Shown: piece by piece, positions 4,803-5,865 of the stretch
How the letters are laid out: the number at the start of each line of letters is the position of its first letter
Numbering within the stretch: the stretch's first letter is position 1
NCBI GenBank assembly: GCA_017881545.1
Contig: JADGQU010000173.1
Coordinates: forward strand, 1-5,865
Direction of reading: 5' to 3'
Source: Gemmatimonadaceae bacterium
Lineage (GTDB): Bacteria; Gemmatimonadota; Gemmatimonadetes; Gemmatimonadales; Gemmatimonadaceae
DNA: 5,865 nt
Made by a program: the position numbers and the translations under genes
Notes under the pieces: model-generated
Seen by the model: only the letters and a program-made list of their open reading frames with translations
Told to the model about the DNA's origin: nothing
The model's database searches: none

Positions 4803-5865
4803 TCATAAACAGTATCCACTCGTCACGAACCAGCAGCGAGTGTAAGGCGAGTTCTTGAAGAAATCGATAAGCCTGTCGGCCACCTTGGCCTCACCACCCT
4901 GTGAAGGATGCATGCCATCTTCCTCGAAGTCAGCCCGCTGCCATGCAAGCCCGTCGGAGCGCGGTGTCGCCCCATCTGCCCACATGTAAGGTCCCCACAA
5001 TATCAACGGCGCCGCCTTCTTCGTGTAGTTGAGAGTTCCCGCACGCGGATTCCCGGGCAATCCACGCATCTCGTTGATCTGCGACTCGATCACCCACTTC
5101 ACCGAGAAGCCGCTCTCGTACGCGTACGGCTCGGGATTGACATCGGTTGTCGCATATCCGCCATAGATGCGACTCGATACAAACACGAGGCGGAGATTCG
5201 GATAGCGGACCCGCAGCGCGCGCATCACCAGGCCCAGATTCGCGAGAAGGACTTTCGCATCGGCGCTGTCGGCGGGTACGCGATGAATACTGCTGGCGGG
5301 TACGGGATGAACGGTGTCGGCGCGGGTGGAATGCACGGTGTCAGCGCGGGTGCGATGAACGGTGTCGGCGGGGGTGGGATGAACGGTGTCCACCTTTCCC
5401 GCGAGCGATACGGAAGGCTTGGGATCGTCAAGCTTGACCCACGCCGCCTGCACCTGATTCTCGCTCAACCCCAGTGGCGCGAGACGCGCGACCTTGATGC
5501 GATCGTAAGTGCGAGACGTAGCCGAAGTCCACTCCGGCGCATCCTGGCCGTCCGCCGCGCCATTCACGACCACCAGCGTGTAATGGTTGACGCCCGGGTC
5601 CGCCGCCGCTTTCCCCATGAACGTCCACGCCGCACACGGCGGACCCGAGGCGGCCGAGCACCATTCCTGTGTCGCGTTCGACATTCCGATGGACAGCAGC
5701 ACGTACTTCCCGAACGGACTCTCATCGCCATTCACATCCAGCGGCTTGATCGAGTTTCGGCGCGCGCGCGCGGCGGAATCGTGATCCGCGGGCGGCTGGT
5801 TGATTCCGCCGGGATATATACCGCCGGCGTTTCCGTAGTACGTCCGCGCGAGCAGATCCGTCAAC
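4803..5865 (-). CDS. SGNH-hydrolase-like protein, 5' truncated by window edge
   Basis: The frame is open to the right edge, so the true start lies outside; residues are counted here from a TTG at 5864. I recognise a conserved uncharacterised family with an SGNH-like arrangement: KYVLLSIGMSNATQEW with candidate nucleophile Ser62, VVVNGAADGQDAPEW (about 98-112), SSRIYGGYATTDVNPEPYAYE (230-250), LWGPYMWADG, and a C-terminal DGMHPSQGGEAKVAD with candidate Asp316 and His319. The N-terminal GGIYPGGINQPPADH and IKPLDVNG also fit. SGNH enzymes usually cleave esters, but the substrate here is unknown. An in-frame array of five octapeptide repeats (159-198) sits in a loop that is short in relatives as I remember them. 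A signal peptide, if any, is off-window. The stop lies 10 nt before the GCSID gene, so they form an operon. Confidence 0.8.
   Translation of the reverse strand, partial: LTDLLARTYYGNAGGIYPGGINQPPADHDSAARARRNSIKPLDVNGDESPFGKYVLLSIGMSNATQEWCSAASGPPCAAWTFMGKAAADPGVNHYTLVVVNGAADGQDAPEWTSATSRTYDRIKVARLAPLGLSENQVQAAWVKLDDPKPSVSLAGKVDTVHPTPADTVHRTRADTVHSTRADTVHPVPASSIHRVPADSADAKVLLANLGLVMRALRVRYPNLRLVFVSSRIYGGYATTDVNPEPYAYESGFSVKWVIESQINEMRGLPGNPRAGTLNYTKKAAPLILWGPYMWADGATPRSDGLAWQRADFEEDGMHPSQGGEAKVADRLIDFFKNSPYTRCWFVTSGYCL
5271..5390 (-). repeat. Five in-frame 24-bp tandem repeats in the SGNH-like gene
   Basis: Five contiguous 24-bp units lie at 5271-5294, 5295-5318, 5319-5342, 5343-5366 and 5367-5390. 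They encode, in protein order, DTVHPTPA, DTVHRTRA, DTVHSTRA, DTVHPVPA and SSIHRVPA, then a decayed DSADAK. The shared DNA core on the plus strand is GATGAACGGTGTC followed by GGCG. The units nearest the protein N-terminus are most alike and the last is most diverged. Since 24 is a multiple of three, copy-number change keeps the frame. The array also leaves overlapping frames open, which explains spurious open frames on both strands here. Confidence 0.9.

Noticed and set aside
5271..5390. Tandem repeats considered as a CRISPR array.
   Set aside because: The units are contiguous with no unique spacers, and they are in frame in a conserved coding region.
5147..5437. Cys/Arg-rich repeat protein on the plus strand, and a Pro-rich minus-strand frame (5225-5431).
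   Set aside because: Both are out-of-frame readings of the 24-bp repeats in the SGNH-like gene. A repeat whose length is divisible by three keeps several frames open.

Overview
This is a GC-rich bacterial chromosomal window. It looks like an ordinary housekeeping and stress neighbourhood of a soil-type diderm, not a mobile or phage region. The family mix (OsmC, SufE, DUF6526, DinB, an LpxR-type outer-membrane deacylase, a CDGSH protein, YjbQ, a GCSID-motif protein and an SGNH-like protein) would fit Gemmatimonadota or a neighbouring phylum such as Acidobacteriota. That placement is inferred from family recognition, not from a marker gene. I found no tRNA, rRNA, transposase, CRISPR array or integrase.

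Layout. Bases 1-212 are non-coding as far as I can tell and carry a degenerate tandem heptamer array (121-162). A divergent pair follows: osmC (organic hydroperoxide peroxidase, minus strand, 213-641) and sufE (sulfur acceptor for Fe-S assembly, plus strand, 699-1160). The 57-bp gap between them holds a symmetric dyad (670-699) that reaches the sufE start codon. sufE is followed by a two-helix membrane protein of the DUF6526 family (1213-1650), which overlaps a DinB/YfiT-like four-helix protein by 4 bp (1647-2153). A weak hairpin lies downstream.

A second plus-strand group has a strong Shine-Dalgarno sequence. It encodes a 59-residue two-helix membrane protein (2339-2518), an LpxR-like lipid A deacylase with a signal peptide (2529-3569) and a CDGSH iron-sulfur protein (3623-3886).

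The right third is a compact minus-strand operon read leftward. It starts with a 5'-truncated SGNH-hydrolase-like protein (4803-5865), continues with a GCSID-motif protein of the family often named 'ABC transporter ATPase' although it has no P-loop (4286-4792), and ends with YjbQ/UPF0047 (3867-4289). Its genes are coupled by a 10-nt gap and a 4-bp overlap. Its last gene overlaps the CDGSH gene tail-to-tail by 20 bp.

The left half has a redox theme: peroxide removal and Fe-S sulfur transfer share one control region, and a CDGSH protein lies further along. The most unusual local structures are an in-frame array of five 24-bp repeats (DTVHxxxA) inserted in the SGNH-like protein, the dyad between osmC and sufE, and the heptamer array. 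I see no clear evidence of a wholly new multi-gene system.
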